Below are positions 14,371 to 22,978 of a stretch of DNA of 44,206 nt, one piece after another (position 1 is the first letter of the stretch; each line of letters starts with the position of its first letter). Source of the DNA: SIG291 sp045543455 (lineage in GTDB: Bacteria > Bacillota > Clostridia > Lachnospirales > Lachnospiraceae); contig JAZQMK010000082.1 of assembly GCA_045543455.1 (NCBI GenBank), positions 1 through 44,206 on the forward strand, given 5' to 3'. The notes under the pieces were generated by a model. The model did no database searches and had not been told where the DNA came from. It worked only from the letters and a program-made list of their open reading frames with translations. Both the position numbers and the translations under genes were made by a program.

Positions 14371-16849
14371 GTTTAAGGTAAAAAATACAATATTTGTTAT
14401 ATTAATCAGCTTTGTTGTAATGATAGTTATATGCTTTGCAATGTGGCAGAAAATGCAAAAGATTATTGATAAACAGATTGAAGCCCATGTGGCAGGCCAG
14501 GGAAAGATGATTTCCACAGTGATTAATAACAGTTTTTCTGATGAATTACGCCTGCTAAGTGAAATATCAACCTTTGTTAATATCGAAACAGGAACTATTG
14601 AGAAATTTCTTCAGACTAAGGAAGGCATTTCTTATGGTGTTCTCGGAATCGACGGAAAGGTTTATGTTGGAAAAGATATTTCATTTAACCAATATAATGG
14701 TATTTTTTCGGCAATTCATGGCAATCAGTCAGTAAGCTATAACAAAGAAAATGGTACTGTGATGTTTGCTGTACCGGTGTATAGTGGGGACAATGTAAAA
14801 TATGTATTTTACAAATTGTACGACAGTAAGATATTAGCACAAAAGATAGAGCTTTCCTGTTACAACGGGCAGGGTCATAGTGCAATTACCGATGTGGATA
14901 ATAATATTATTGTAAAAAAAGAAGAATGTGTAATCGATGGAGAATTTTGGAAAAATAAAGAAAATGCAGAAGGTTACGGTAACATTCGAGAAAAAATGAA
15001 TATAAGCTCTCAGGCGGCTCAAAGAGTAAAAAACAGCTATGGCGACAATATTTTATTCGTTGCAGAGACGGCATATTCAGGAGTTTATGTAAAAGGTTTT
15101 GTGCCTGCGAAGGTAGTTATGGGAGATATTTCTCTTATAGTTCCTTTAGTTTTATGGTGTTTTGGCCTTTTGTGGTTACTTTTAGTAATCGTTACACTGT
15201 ATCTTATGATAGCGGAAAAGAAAGCTGAAGAAAGTGAAGAATTTTTACAGGCAAAGCTTATTGCAGAAAAGGCAAGCAAGGCAAAAAGTGATTTTCTTGC
15301 AAATATGTCTCATGAGATAAGAACACCTATTAATGCAGTTATAGGTATGAATGAGATGATTTTAAGAGAAAGCAGAGAGCAGGAAGTTTTAGGCTATGCA
15401 GCCAATATTGAAAGTGCGAGTAAAAATCTGTTATCAATCATAAATGACATACTTGATTTTTCTAAGATTGAATCAGGAAAAATGGAAATAGTTGAGAGCA
15501 ACTATGTATTAGGAGAAATACTTAATGATGTAGTTACAATGATTGAGTTAAAGGCAAAGAATAAAGGTCTTACTTACGAAGTAAGTATAGATGAAAATCT
15601 TCCAAGTAAGCTTTATGGTGACGAGAATCGTATAAAACAGGTGCTTATTAATCTGTTAAACAATGCAGTAAAATACACTAATAAAGGCTTTGTAAAGCTT
15701 TTAGTAAATGGAATAATAAAAGATAATAACACTGTAGCTCTTAATTTTATTGTACAGGATTCAGGTATAGGAATTGAAAAGGATAAGATTTCAAAGCTGT
15801 TTGAAGGCTTCCAACGCCTTGATTTAGAGAAAAACAGAAATATAGAGGGTACAGGCTTAGGTCTTGCAATCACTAACAATCTTATCAATATGATGGGCGG
15901 TAGTATTCTAGTTGACAGCGAATATGGAAAAGGTTCAACATTTAGCTGTACCTTAGACCAGAAAATAATAGACGATACCCCTATGGGTAGTTTTGATGAA
16001 AACTATAGAAGCGCTGCTACTGTTGTTCACAAGTACGAAGAAAGCTTTACAGCACCAAACGCTAATGTTTTAGTAGTTGATGATAATCAAATGAATCTTT
16101 TAGTTGTAAGAAAGCTATTAGAAAAGACATTAGTCAAGATAACAGAGGCTATGAGTGGCGAAGAAGCACTTGCATTAATGGAAAATACAAAATATGATGT
16201 AGTTTTATTAGACCATATGATGCCAGGAATAGATGGTATTGAGACTTTAAAACGCCTTAAAACAAGGGAAAATGCTCTTAATGCAGATACTCCGGTCATT
16301 GCCCTTACTGCAAATGCTATCTCAGGAGTAAGAGAAATGTATCTTGCAGAAGGTTTTAATGATTATATAAGTAAACCAATTGAAGGAACCATTCTAGAGA
16401 GTAAGCTGATAAAATATCTTTCAAAAGATAAGGTTAATCTCACGAAAAAAGAGAACATAGAGATTGAAGAAACTACACAGGAAGATTTAATAAATTATAC
16501 TACAGGAATGAGATATTGTGGTGGTGTACAAGAAGTCTACATAGAAATTTTAAGTATTTTTATTGATGGTTATGAAGAAAATATTTCAAAATTGAATACA
16601 GGATACCATAAAAAGGATTGGGAAGGATATACAATTGACATTCATGCCTTAAAGTCCAATGCATTAAACATAGGAGCAAAATCCTTAGGAGAAGCCTGTC
16701 TTAAGCTTGAACAGGCTGGAAAGAAAATTCGGGCAGGTGTTGATGTTGATGAAAATATAAGCTACATTGAAGATAATCACCAAGAGACAATGCAATTATA
16801 TGAAGAGGTAATAAACAAAGCAAAAGATTATGTTAAGGAGGTGAGCTAA
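14360..16849 (+). CDS. Hybrid sensor histidine kinase (HisKA-HATPase-REC-HPt)
   Basis: 829 residues. Membrane segments at about 8-29 and 256-284 enclose an extracytoplasmic sensor of about 225 residues. The dimerisation domain has His318 in SHEIRTPINAVIGM. ATP-binding motifs follow: NLLNNAVKYTNKG, DSGIGI and GTGLGLAI. A receiver domain has the acidic pair VVDD near residue 570 and acceptor Asp618 in LLDHMMPG. A C-terminal HPt domain carries His762 in DIHALKSNA. So it is a complete phosphorelay chain, His-Asp-His, ready to pass phosphate to the two separate receivers encoded next, the cyclase and the phosphodiesterase. The start overlaps the upstream binding protein, the likely sensor partner. 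Confidence 0.93.
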   Translation: MKSRFKVKNTIFVILISFVVMIVICFAMWQKMQKIIDKQIEAHVAGQGKMISTVINNSFSDELRLLSEISTFVNIETGTIEKFLQTKEGISYGVLGIDGKVYVGKDISFNQYNGIFSAIHGNQSVSYNKENGTVMFAVPVYSGDNVKYVFYKLYDSKILAQKIELSCYNGQGHSAITDVDNNIIVKKEECVIDGEFWKNKENAEGYGNIREKMNISSQAAQRVKNSYGDNILFVAETAYSGVYVKGFVPAKVVMGDISLIVPLVLWCFGLLWLLLVIVTLYLMIAEKKAEESEEFLQAKLIAEKASKAKSDFLANMSHEIRTPINAVIGMNEMILRESREQEVLGYAANIESASKNLLSIINDILDFSKIESGKMEIVESNYVLGEILNDVVTMIELKAKNKGLTYEVSIDENLPSKLYGDENRIKQVLINLLNNAVKYTNKGFVKLLVNGIIKDNNTVALNFIVQDSGIGIEKDKISKLFEGFQRLDLEKNRNIEGTGLGLAITNNLINMMGGSILVDSEYGKGSTFSCTLDQKIIDDTPMGSFDENYRSAATVVHKYEESFTAPNANVLVVDDNQMNLLVVRKLLEKTLVKITEAMSGEEALALMENTKYDVVLLDHMMPGIDGIETLKRLKTRENALNADTPVIALTANAISGVREMYLAEGFNDYISKPIEGTILESKLIKYLSKDKVNLTKKENIEIEETTQEDLINYTTGMRYCGGVQEVYIEILSIFIDGYEENISKLNTGYHKKDWEGYTIDIHALKSNALNIGAKSLGEACLKLEQAGKKIRAGVDVDENISYIEDNHQETMQLYEEVINKAKDYVKEVS

Positions 16850-18210
16850 TGAAGCAAATCCTTGTAGTAGATGACAATTATTTAAATTGTGTAATGGCAA
16901 AAAAGGCATTGGAAAATGATTACCATGTACACATTGTAAAATCAGGTCAGGAAGCCTTAGATTTTTTAGCACAAAACGAAGTAGATTTAATACTTATGGA
17001 TATTGAGATGCCAAAAATGAACGGCATAGAGGCTGTAAAAATAATAAAGGCTGACCAACACTTAAGTAAGATACCGGTAATATTTTTAACCGCGGATTCG
17101 GACCCGGAGACAGAGGTTGAATGTATTGCCTGTGGTGCAGATGATTTTATCAGAAAACCATTTGTACCTGTGGTTATGAATACAAGAATCAGCAGAGTAC
17201 TAGAAGTGTACGACTTAAGAAAAGATTTGGAAAATCAGCTTGAGAAGAGAACACATCAGATGGAAACAGCCACTAAAAAATCTCTTACAGATGGGCTTAC
17301 AGGTCTTCACAACAGAGGCTCATTAGAAATGAATCTTGATAAGCTTCTTTCTGAGGGGGCAAGTGGTAGCTTCTTTATGATAGACCTTGATAACTTTAAA
17401 AAGATTAATGATGAACATGGTCATATTATAGGCGATAAAACCTTACAGATATTTGCTGATACACTAAAAGAATTTTCCGGTGAAAATGATATAATATGCC
17501 GTCTTGCCGGAGATGAATTTGTAACTTTCTATCCTAATCAGACAGATAGAGAGCTGATATCAAAGAAGGCCGAGGGTATTATAACAACATTTACACGTAA
17601 GATGGATGAAATTGAATACGGCGGAATAGTATCAGTATCCATAGGCATTATAATAACAAATGGCGATGAAGATTATGCCACATTGTATCATAAAGGTGAT
17701 AAATCCTTGTATCATGTTAAAAATAACGGTAAAAATGCTTACCACATTTATGGGGAAAATGAAGATGAAATAAATGAAGTGAGCACAGTCGTTGATATGG
17801 AATACATAAATAATCTGATGCAAAAGGGACTTACGGAAAAAAGAGGTCCATTTAGTCTTGCTTATGACGAATTTAAAAAGATTTATGATTTTGTAACACG
17901 GCATATGGTAAGAAGTAACAATCCGGCCCAATTAGTATTATTTACCATAAATGTAGTGAACCCACGTATGAAAAATTCCATAGAAAACATTATGGAAGAA
18001 TGGGAAAAATCTTTAGTAGATGCATTAAGAATTGCAGATACAGGAACAAGATACAGTAGCAGCCAGTATATGATGATATTTATGGATGTGGATAAGGAAC
18101 AGGGAGAAGTCATTGCTCAAAGAGTAATAGATAATTTCTTTAAGAATAACAGTAGTTTAAAATCAGATATTAAGATAATTTTTAATGTACAAACTATGGA
18201 GAACAGATAA
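16849..18210 (+). CDS. REC-GGDEF response regulator (diguanylate cyclase)
   Basis: 453 residues. The receiver domain has the acidic pair VVDD (7-9) and acceptor Asp51 in LILMDIEMP. A short coiled linker leads to a GGDEF domain from about 145 (DGLTGLHNRGSLE) with the active site RLAGDEF at 218-224, an AGDEF variant of GGDEF that is catalytic in other proteins. The usual inhibitory-site RxxD just before it is absent (GEND), so product inhibition may be missing. The last 130 residues resemble a second, decayed cyclase fold ending in 'TRYSSSQYMMIF'. It would make c-di-GMP when phosphorylated. The ATG overlaps the kinase stop; RBS AAGGAGGTG. Confidence 0.92.
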   Translation: MKQILVVDDNYLNCVMAKKALENDYHVHIVKSGQEALDFLAQNEVDLILMDIEMPKMNGIEAVKIIKADQHLSKIPVIFLTADSDPETEVECIACGADDFIRKPFVPVVMNTRISRVLEVYDLRKDLENQLEKRTHQMETATKKSLTDGLTGLHNRGSLEMNLDKLLSEGASGSFFMIDLDNFKKINDEHGHIIGDKTLQIFADTLKEFSGENDIICRLAGDEFVTFYPNQTDRELISKKAEGIITTFTRKMDEIEYGGIVSVSIGIIITNGDEDYATLYHKGDKSLYHVKNNGKNAYHIYGENEDEINEVSTVVDMEYINNLMQKGLTEKRGPFSLAYDEFKKIYDFVTRHMVRSNNPAQLVLFTINVVNPRMKNSIENIMEEWEKSLVDALRIADTGTRYSSSQYMMIFMDVDKEQGEVIAQRVIDNFFKNNSSLKSDIKIIFNVQTMENR

Positions 18211-18211
18211 T

Positions 18212-19189
18212 ATGAAGCATATATTAATTGTTGATGATAATGAAATGAATCTTAAGCTGGCAAAGTACAGTTTAGCAAAAGAATACGAAGTAACTCTGGC
18301 AAAGTCCGGTATGGAGGCTATAGAATTTTTGAAAGAAAATAGCACAGATTTGATTCTTCTTGATTACAGTATGCCTGAAATGGACGGAAGAGAAACTATG
18401 CAGATTATTCGCAATGAAATGGGTTTAAAGGCTATTCCGATTATATTTTTGACAGCAGATACTTCACCGGAAGTAGAGGTGCAGTGTCTAAATGATGGAG
18501 CAGATGATTTTATTGCAAAACCATTTGTACCAAAGGTTATGCAAAGCCGTGTCAGTAAAACACTTGAACTTGCGGAATTAAGTCATGATTTGGAATCTCG
18601 TCTGGCGCAAAAGACAAAGGAAGTTGAGCTTATAACATTAGACTCAATTATGGCCATTGCAACGACTATAGAAGCAAAGGATTTGTATACTAGCGGTCAT
18701 TCGGAAAGAGTGGCATATTATTCAGTGGAAATAGCGAAGGCATTGTCTTTAAGTGAAGAAGATATAAAGGATATAAGCTATATGGCTCTTTTACATGATA
18801 TTGGTAAAATTGGTGTACCAGATGCTGTTTTAAATAAGCCTGAGCGCTTAACGGATGAGGAATTTGATACTATCAAAAAACATCCGGGAGTGGGATATGA
18901 GATATTGAAAAACATTACAACCATTCCTAATTTGCAGGAAGGTGCACTGTATCATCATGAAAGATATGATGGAAGCGGATATCCAATTGGTTTAAGTGGA
19001 GATGCTATTCCTTTTAAGGCAAGAATTATAGCCATAGCAGACGCTTATGATGCAATGACTTCAGACAGAGCTTATAGAAAAGCACTAGACAAGGACGCGG
19101 TATTAAGAGAGCTACAAAAAGGCAGAGGCGTACAGTTCGATCCAATTATTTTGGACAAGTTTATTGAGATATTAGATGATATACAGTAG
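18212..19189 (+). CDS. REC-HD-GYP response regulator (c-di-GMP phosphodiesterase)
   Basis: 325 residues. The receiver domain (1-125) has the acidic pair VDD (7-9) and acceptor Asp51 in LILLDYSMPEMDG. The HD-GYP domain has HSERVAYYS, the metal-binding HD at 195-196 in LLHDIGKIG, and the defining HHERYDGSGYP at 248-258, all intact. HD-GYP enzymes hydrolyse c-di-GMP to pGpG or GMP. The frame is open from 18185, but the ATG at 18212, one base after the upstream stop and with GGAG upstream, starts the receiver exactly. It is the last gene of the operon; a terminator follows. Confidence 0.93.
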   Translation: MKHILIVDDNEMNLKLAKYSLAKEYEVTLAKSGMEAIEFLKENSTDLILLDYSMPEMDGRETMQIIRNEMGLKAIPIIFLTADTSPEVEVQCLNDGADDFIAKPFVPKVMQSRVSKTLELAELSHDLESRLAQKTKEVELITLDSIMAIATTIEAKDLYTSGHSERVAYYSVEIAKALSLSEEDIKDISYMALLHDIGKIGVPDAVLNKPERLTDEEFDTIKKHPGVGYEILKNITTIPNLQEGALYHHERYDGSGYPIGLSGDAIPFKARIIAIADAYDAMTSDRAYRKALDKDAVLRELQKGRGVQFDPIILDKFIEILDDIQ

Positions 19190-19196
19190 TAAAAAG

Positions 19197-19233
19197 GAGA
19201 AGATTTAAGGTTTATTTTTAAATCTTCTCTTTT
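19197..19233 (+). terminator. Terminator of the signalling operon
   Basis: GAGAAGATTTAA (19197-19208) pairs with TTAAATCTTCTC (19218-19229) and is followed by TTTT. Confidence 0.85.
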
Positions 19234-19300
19234 AAAAAATATCTATTATAAGAGATAATTAATTAAAAATCTCAAATCATTATTAATTCTAAAAAGTTTA

Positions 19301-19330
19301 TTGACAAATAGAAAAAGGGGGGGGTATAAT
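19301..19330 (+). promoter_or_regulatory. Promoter of riboswitch 2 with a G8 tract
   Basis: TTGACA at 19301-19306 and TATAAT at 19325-19330 with an 18-base spacer. The last eight spacer bases (19317-19324) are all G. Slippage in that tract would move the spacer toward or away from the optimum of 17. Riboswitch 1 has the same boxes and spacing but an interrupted GGGGAGGG. Confidence 0.88.
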
Positions 19331-19349
19331 CATTTATGGAAGTAGGAAA

Positions 19350-19440
19350 TAAACAAAAGATAGGGCACACTTGTAGAAATACAAGGTCGCAAAGCTGGGA
19401 GTCTAAGATAATTTATATATTATTATGATAGTTCGGTTGC
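19350..19440 (+). promoter_or_regulatory. Cyclic di-GMP class I riboswitch (GEMM-I), copy 2
   Basis: Almost base-for-base the same as copy 1 from AAACAAAAGATAGGGCA through GTCTAAGATA, then an AT-rich variable hairpin of different sequence, then TATGATAGTTCGGTTGC. The tetraloop hairpin is CTTGTA-GAAA-TACAAG, a perfect stem. It precedes the bacteriocin exporter at 19524 and probably controls the whole operon to 28153. Confidence 0.92.
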
Positions 19441-19474
19441 AATGATTAGTTTTACTAATTATTGCAATTTTTTT
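19437..19474 (+). terminator. Riboswitch 2 expression-platform terminator
   Basis: TTGCAATGATTAGT (19437-19450) pairs with ACTAATTATTGCAA (19454-19467) with one G-U pair, loop TTT, followed by seven T. The first four bases are the conserved TTGC of the aptamer, the same overlap as in copy 1 although the stem sequence differs. Confidence 0.88.
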
Positions 19475-19523
19475 GTTTATTATGACTCAGAGAATATTCT
19501 ACAAATCTGGAAGGGAAATTTAA

Positions 19524-21776
19524 ATGAGATATACATATGTGAAACAACATGATACTACTGACTGTGCAGCAGCATGTTTAGCAATGGTGTGTTTACATTA
19601 CAAAAAGGAAACAACCATTACTAAATTACGTGATATTATGGGTACTGATATTAAGGGAACTAATCTCATAGGACTATCAAAGTGTGCAGATGAATTAGGT
19701 TTTGTGTCACAAGCAGTTAAGGTTGATAAAGAGGGATTTCTTAGTGAGTATACACTTCCTGCAATTGCTAATGTTGTTACTAAAGAAGGGTTGTCCCACT
19801 TTGTTGTAATATTTAAGATTACAAAGAAACATATAATTGTGGGTGATCCGGCAAAGGATTTAGAAAAAATAGAGATAGATGAGTTTTATAAGAGATTTAC
19901 CGGCGCTTTGCTTTTGCTAAAACCGGATAATCGATTTGAAACAGGTAAGTTAAAAGGCAATGGAATATTTAACAGATATGTTAAATTGCTTATGCCACAG
20001 AAAAAGTTATTTGTATATGCAATGCTAGCTTCAGTAGTTATGACGGTGCTAGGAATAATATCATCATTATTCAATAACATCATATATGATGAAATACTTC
20101 CATATCAGCAAAAAGATGTATTGAAGATTATGTTATTGGTGTTTTTGGGAATATCATTGACACAGATTCTTATAAGTTTTGTAAGACAGTGGATACTTAT
20201 GCATCTATCTATAAAGATAGATATACCACTGATGCTTGGCTATTTTGAACATATATATAAGTTGCCTATGAAGTTTTTTGCATCGAGAAAAACAGGTGAT
20301 ATAATTACAAGATTTTCAGATGCGTTTACTATAAAGGGTGTATTTACCAATATAGCGTTATCGCTAATTATGGATATATCTATGGCTCTTATAGCAGGAT
20401 TTATATTATTTCAGATGAATCCAAAACTATTTGCAATTATAATTGTTATGACAATTGTAAGTATATTTTTGGTGTTTATATTTAAACAACCATATAAGAA
20501 AATTAATGAAGAGCAGATGCAACAGTCATCTATGCTTAACTCAGAGATAATAGAGGGACTTAGAGCTGTTGAGACTATAAAAGGTAATGCTAACGAAGAA
20601 ACAGAACTTGAGTGCATTGAAAGAGAGTATATAAAGTCCTTAAGAATTAGCTATAAAGAAAGTATGTTGTCTAATGTGCAAGGTAGTATATCCAGTGTGA
20701 TATCGGGGATAGGTAATCTTGTGTTAATGTATATTGGAATATCTCAGGTTATTAGTGGCAATCTTACACTGGGAAGTTATATGGCATTTATGACAATGTC
20801 AGGATATTTTACAGATCCTATAAGTAATCTTGTGGGACTGCAATTGTCAATACAAGAGGCTAATATATCTATGAAAAGGTTATCGGAAATATTAGATTAC
20901 GACCGTGAACCGGGTATGGATGATAATATTGAGAAAGCCAATGTATATCAGGATATTGACAAGGTGGATGGAGATGTATCGGTATCCCATGTAACTTTCA
21001 GATATGGTAATAGAAAACCAGCACTTAAGGATGTAAGTTTTACTATACCAAAGGGAAAGAAAGTTGCACTAGTAGGTGCAAGTGGTAGCGGTAAGTCTAC
21101 TATAGCAAAGCTGTTGCTTAAGTATTACGAGCCAGAAGAAGGAGAGATAACCATAGATGGTGTGGATATAAAAGAGTTCAGAAATGATGCTTTGCGTAGA
21201 GCTATATCCTATGTTCCACAGTCTGTTGAACTCTTTTCAAAGAGTATCTATGACAATATAAAGGTAAGTAAACAGAATGCAACTCTTGATGAAGTTAAAG
21301 AAGCTGCAAAGGCAGCAGGTGCACATGATTTTATCAAGAAATTGCCAATGCAGTATTATACATATCTTGAAGAAGCAGGCAATGGTCTTAGTGGTGGAGA
21401 AAAGCAAAGAATTGCATTGTCCAGAGCATTCTTAAAGGAGAATCAGTTGTACATAATGGACGAAAGTACTAGTAATCTTGATTTTGCTACAGAGAATATC
21501 ATATTCGATATGATTTATAACAAGTTTAAGAATAAGTCTATGCTTATTATAGCCCACAGACTTGCAACTATAAAAATGTGTGATGTAATTATAGTTCTTA
21601 ACAATGGAGAGATTGCAGAGCAGGGAACTCATGATGAATTACTTGCAAAGCAAGGTGAGTACTATAGATTATGGGAAATGCAACAAGGTAATTTTGTTGT
21701 GAAAGAAGAACAATCTGAGCTTGATTTCACAGAGAATGTGGAGGAAGACACAGATGCTGTTATGAGTTATACGTAA
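19524..21776 (+). CDS. C39 peptidase-containing bacteriocin ABC exporter
   Basis: 750 residues. The N-terminal C39 protease domain (1-135) has catalytic Cys14 in QHDTTDCAAACLAM, His92 in LSHFVVI and Asp108 in VGDPA. A six-helix ABC membrane domain (about 150-450) follows, then an ATPase with Walker A GASGSGKST (about 517-525), signature LSGGEKQR (about 622) and Walker B LYIMDESTSNLD. These exporters cut double-glycine leaders and export the peptide. Three matching leaders, ending VEGG, lie downstream. It is the first gene after riboswitch 2. Its last 23 bases belong to a block duplicated at 27364. Confidence 0.95.
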   Translation: MRYTYVKQHDTTDCAAACLAMVCLHYKKETTITKLRDIMGTDIKGTNLIGLSKCADELGFVSQAVKVDKEGFLSEYTLPAIANVVTKEGLSHFVVIFKITKKHIIVGDPAKDLEKIEIDEFYKRFTGALLLLKPDNRFETGKLKGNGIFNRYVKLLMPQKKLFVYAMLASVVMTVLGIISSLFNNIIYDEILPYQQKDVLKIMLLVFLGISLTQILISFVRQWILMHLSIKIDIPLMLGYFEHIYKLPMKFFASRKTGDIITRFSDAFTIKGVFTNIALSLIMDISMALIAGFILFQMNPKLFAIIIVMTIVSIFLVFIFKQPYKKINEEQMQQSSMLNSEIIEGLRAVETIKGNANEETELECIEREYIKSLRISYKESMLSNVQGSISSVISGIGNLVLMYIGISQVISGNLTLGSYMAFMTMSGYFTDPISNLVGLQLSIQEANISMKRLSEILDYDREPGMDDNIEKANVYQDIDKVDGDVSVSHVTFRYGNRKPALKDVSFTIPKGKKVALVGASGSGKSTIAKLLLKYYEPEEGEITIDGVDIKEFRNDALRRAISYVPQSVELFSKSIYDNIKVSKQNATLDEVKEAAKAAGAHDFIKKLPMQYYTYLEEAGNGLSGGEKQRIALSRAFLKENQLYIMDESTSNLDFATENIIFDMIYNKFKNKSMLIIAHRLATIKMCDVIIVLNNGEIAEQGTHDELLAKQGEYYRLWEMQQGNFVVKEEQSELDFTENVEEDTDAVMSYT

Positions 21777-21964
21777 AGTGTAACTAGTTAAATGTGCTTG
21801 TAAAAATTTTTACATATATTTTATGTTGGTTGCAAACGACATGAAAAGAAAAATTATTATTAAGGAGGAACACAAGAATGGAAATGTGTTATGATGGCGC
21901 TTTGGTTATGCCAAGCAGTTACGCTGTAATGAGCGAAGATGAAATGACTTATGTGGAAGGAGGT
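21754..21964 (+). repeat. Leader-cassette repeat, copy 1 (full length)
   Basis: A 211-base block running from the last codons of the exporter gene through the intergenic region to the double-glycine codons of the first precursor. It recurs at 27364-27573 with about ten differences and one single-base indel, and its last 96 bases recur at 22545-22640. The intergenic part includes the palindrome GTAAAAATTTTTAC and the AAGGAGG ribosome-binding site. Confidence 0.93.
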
Positions 21965-22270
21965 TTTGCTATTAAATCTAGCACATTAGCAAAGTGTATT
22001 GATGTGTTTGCAGGTGTAATTGCGTTAGCTGTTGGCATTTGGTCAGGCGCAGGATTGCTTAAAGCAATAGCAAAAAGGAATGCAAAAGGATTAATGGTGT
22101 GTGCTACAAGTTTAGCTGTAAAGTATGCAAAGATTTGTATAGCTGATGCAGTGATATCTGGAATAGCAAATTTAATCTCGGTTATATGTGATATGTCACT
22201 AGGAGATGGAATTGTGTGGGCATTAAATAGATTTGATAAAGACCCAAGTAATGCTGTAGTTATGTTTTAA
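21878..22270 (+). CDS. Double-glycine leader peptide precursor 1
   Basis: 130 residues. The first 29 are a leader starting MEMCYDGAL and ending MSEDEMTYVEGG, the pattern cut by C39 exporters. The mature part of about 101 residues is very hydrophobic, rich in Ala, Ile and Val, with four cysteines, two or three possible helices long enough to cross a membrane, and a polar tail. This is long for a class II bacteriocin. It follows the exporter gene directly and has AAGGAGG nine bases upstream of the ATG. A bacteriocin or other c-di-GMP-regulated exported peptide is the best guess; the core matches nothing I recognise. Confidence 0.85.
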   Translation: MEMCYDGALVMPSSYAVMSEDEMTYVEGGFAIKSSTLAKCIDVFAGVIALAVGIWSGAGLLKAIAKRNAKGLMVCATSLAVKYAKICIADAVISGIANLISVICDMSLGDGIVWALNRFDKDPSNAVVMF

Positions 22271-22293
22271 TAATATATGAAGGTGAAATTGAT

Positions 22294-22515
22294 ATGGAAA
22301 AAATAGCGGTTATATCATATGGCATTATGGGCATTTTACTGTGTATTGCCTTAGTGTTTGGAAATATAGCAGAAAAACAGATTAATTATGATAACAGTTG
22401 CGATGAAACATCATATAAAAAATTTAAAAAATATATAGGCTTAATGTTGGGGACGTATGTTTTTATGCTTGTTTTAGTCATTGCTTTAGCTATATACGTA
22501 TATGCATATAAGTAA
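22294..22515 (+). CDS. Small two-helix membrane protein, candidate immunity protein 1
   Basis: 73 residues with membrane segments at about 5-22 and 48-70, separated by a polar loop 'EKQINYDNSCDETSYKKFKKY'. It follows precursor 1 by 23 bases, has GAAGGTGAA before the ATG, and precedes precursor 2. Small membrane proteins right after a bacteriocin gene are commonly immunity proteins; that role is inferred from position and topology alone. Confidence 0.68.
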   Translation: MEKIAVISYGIMGILLCIALVFGNIAEKQINYDNSCDETSYKKFKKYIGLMLGTYVFMLVLVIALAIYVYAYK

Positions 22516-22526
22516 CTATATAAATT

Positions 22527-22548
22527 TGTTGTGTCATTAGACACAACA
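22527..22548 (+). other. Hairpin in place of the ribosome-binding site of precursor 2
   Basis: TGTTGTGTC (22527-22535) pairs perfectly with GACACAACA (22540-22548) around ATTA. The stem ends five bases before the ATG at 22554. The other two precursor genes have AAGGAGG at this place; here there is none. Confidence 0.8.
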
Positions 22549-22640
22549 CAAGAATGGAAATGTGTTATGATGGCGCTTTGGTTATGCCAAGCAGTTACGC
22601 TGTAATGAGCGAAGATGAAATGACTTATGTGGAAGGCGGT
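22545..22640 (+). repeat. Leader-cassette repeat, copy 2 (short)
   Basis: The block from AACACAAGAATG to the GG codons is identical to copy 1 except for one synonymous change in the final glycine codons. It stops upstream exactly where the ribosome-binding site would begin, and downstream exactly at the leader-core boundary. Confidence 0.93.
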
Positions 22641-22964
22641 TTGTATATTTCTAATAAAATGATAAAAGATATTACATATGCATGCTTTATGTGTGCAGCG
22701 TTTAATCCTATTGGAACTACATTGTATGCACTTGGAGTATACAAAATATATACAATTTTAGCTGCAGGAGTTGCAAAGATAGCACTTAAATTGGGTGCGA
22801 TTTCTAAGGTTTTGGGAGTTGCAATTGGCGTTATAGGTGTTGGAGCTATTTTAGGTATTGGTTGGGATATTGCAGATGCATTGATTCAAGGTAAAGGTAT
22901 TGATATAAGCGTCAAAAAAACATTTTTTGGAGTGCCATATGGCTTTGATGTATCGGTTTGTTAA
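22554..22964 (+). CDS. Double-glycine leader peptide precursor 2
   Basis: 136 residues: the 29-residue leader is identical to that of precursor 1, followed by an unrelated core of about 107 residues. The core begins LYISNKMIKDI, has long hydrophobic, Gly- and Ala-rich stretches (KVLGVAIGVIGVGAILGIG), and ends in a polar tail with a final cysteine. It lacks any Shine-Dalgarno sequence; instead a nine-base-pair hairpin abuts the start. It may be translated poorly or serve as a silent cassette. The stop codon precedes the next gene by 14 bases. Confidence 0.8.
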   Translation: MEMCYDGALVMPSSYAVMSEDEMTYVEGGLYISNKMIKDITYACFMCAAFNPIGTTLYALGVYKIYTILAAGVAKIALKLGAISKVLGVAIGVIGVGAILGIGWDIADALIQGKGIDISVKKTFFGVPYGFDVSVC

Positions 22965-22978
22965 CGGTGGATGTTGAT

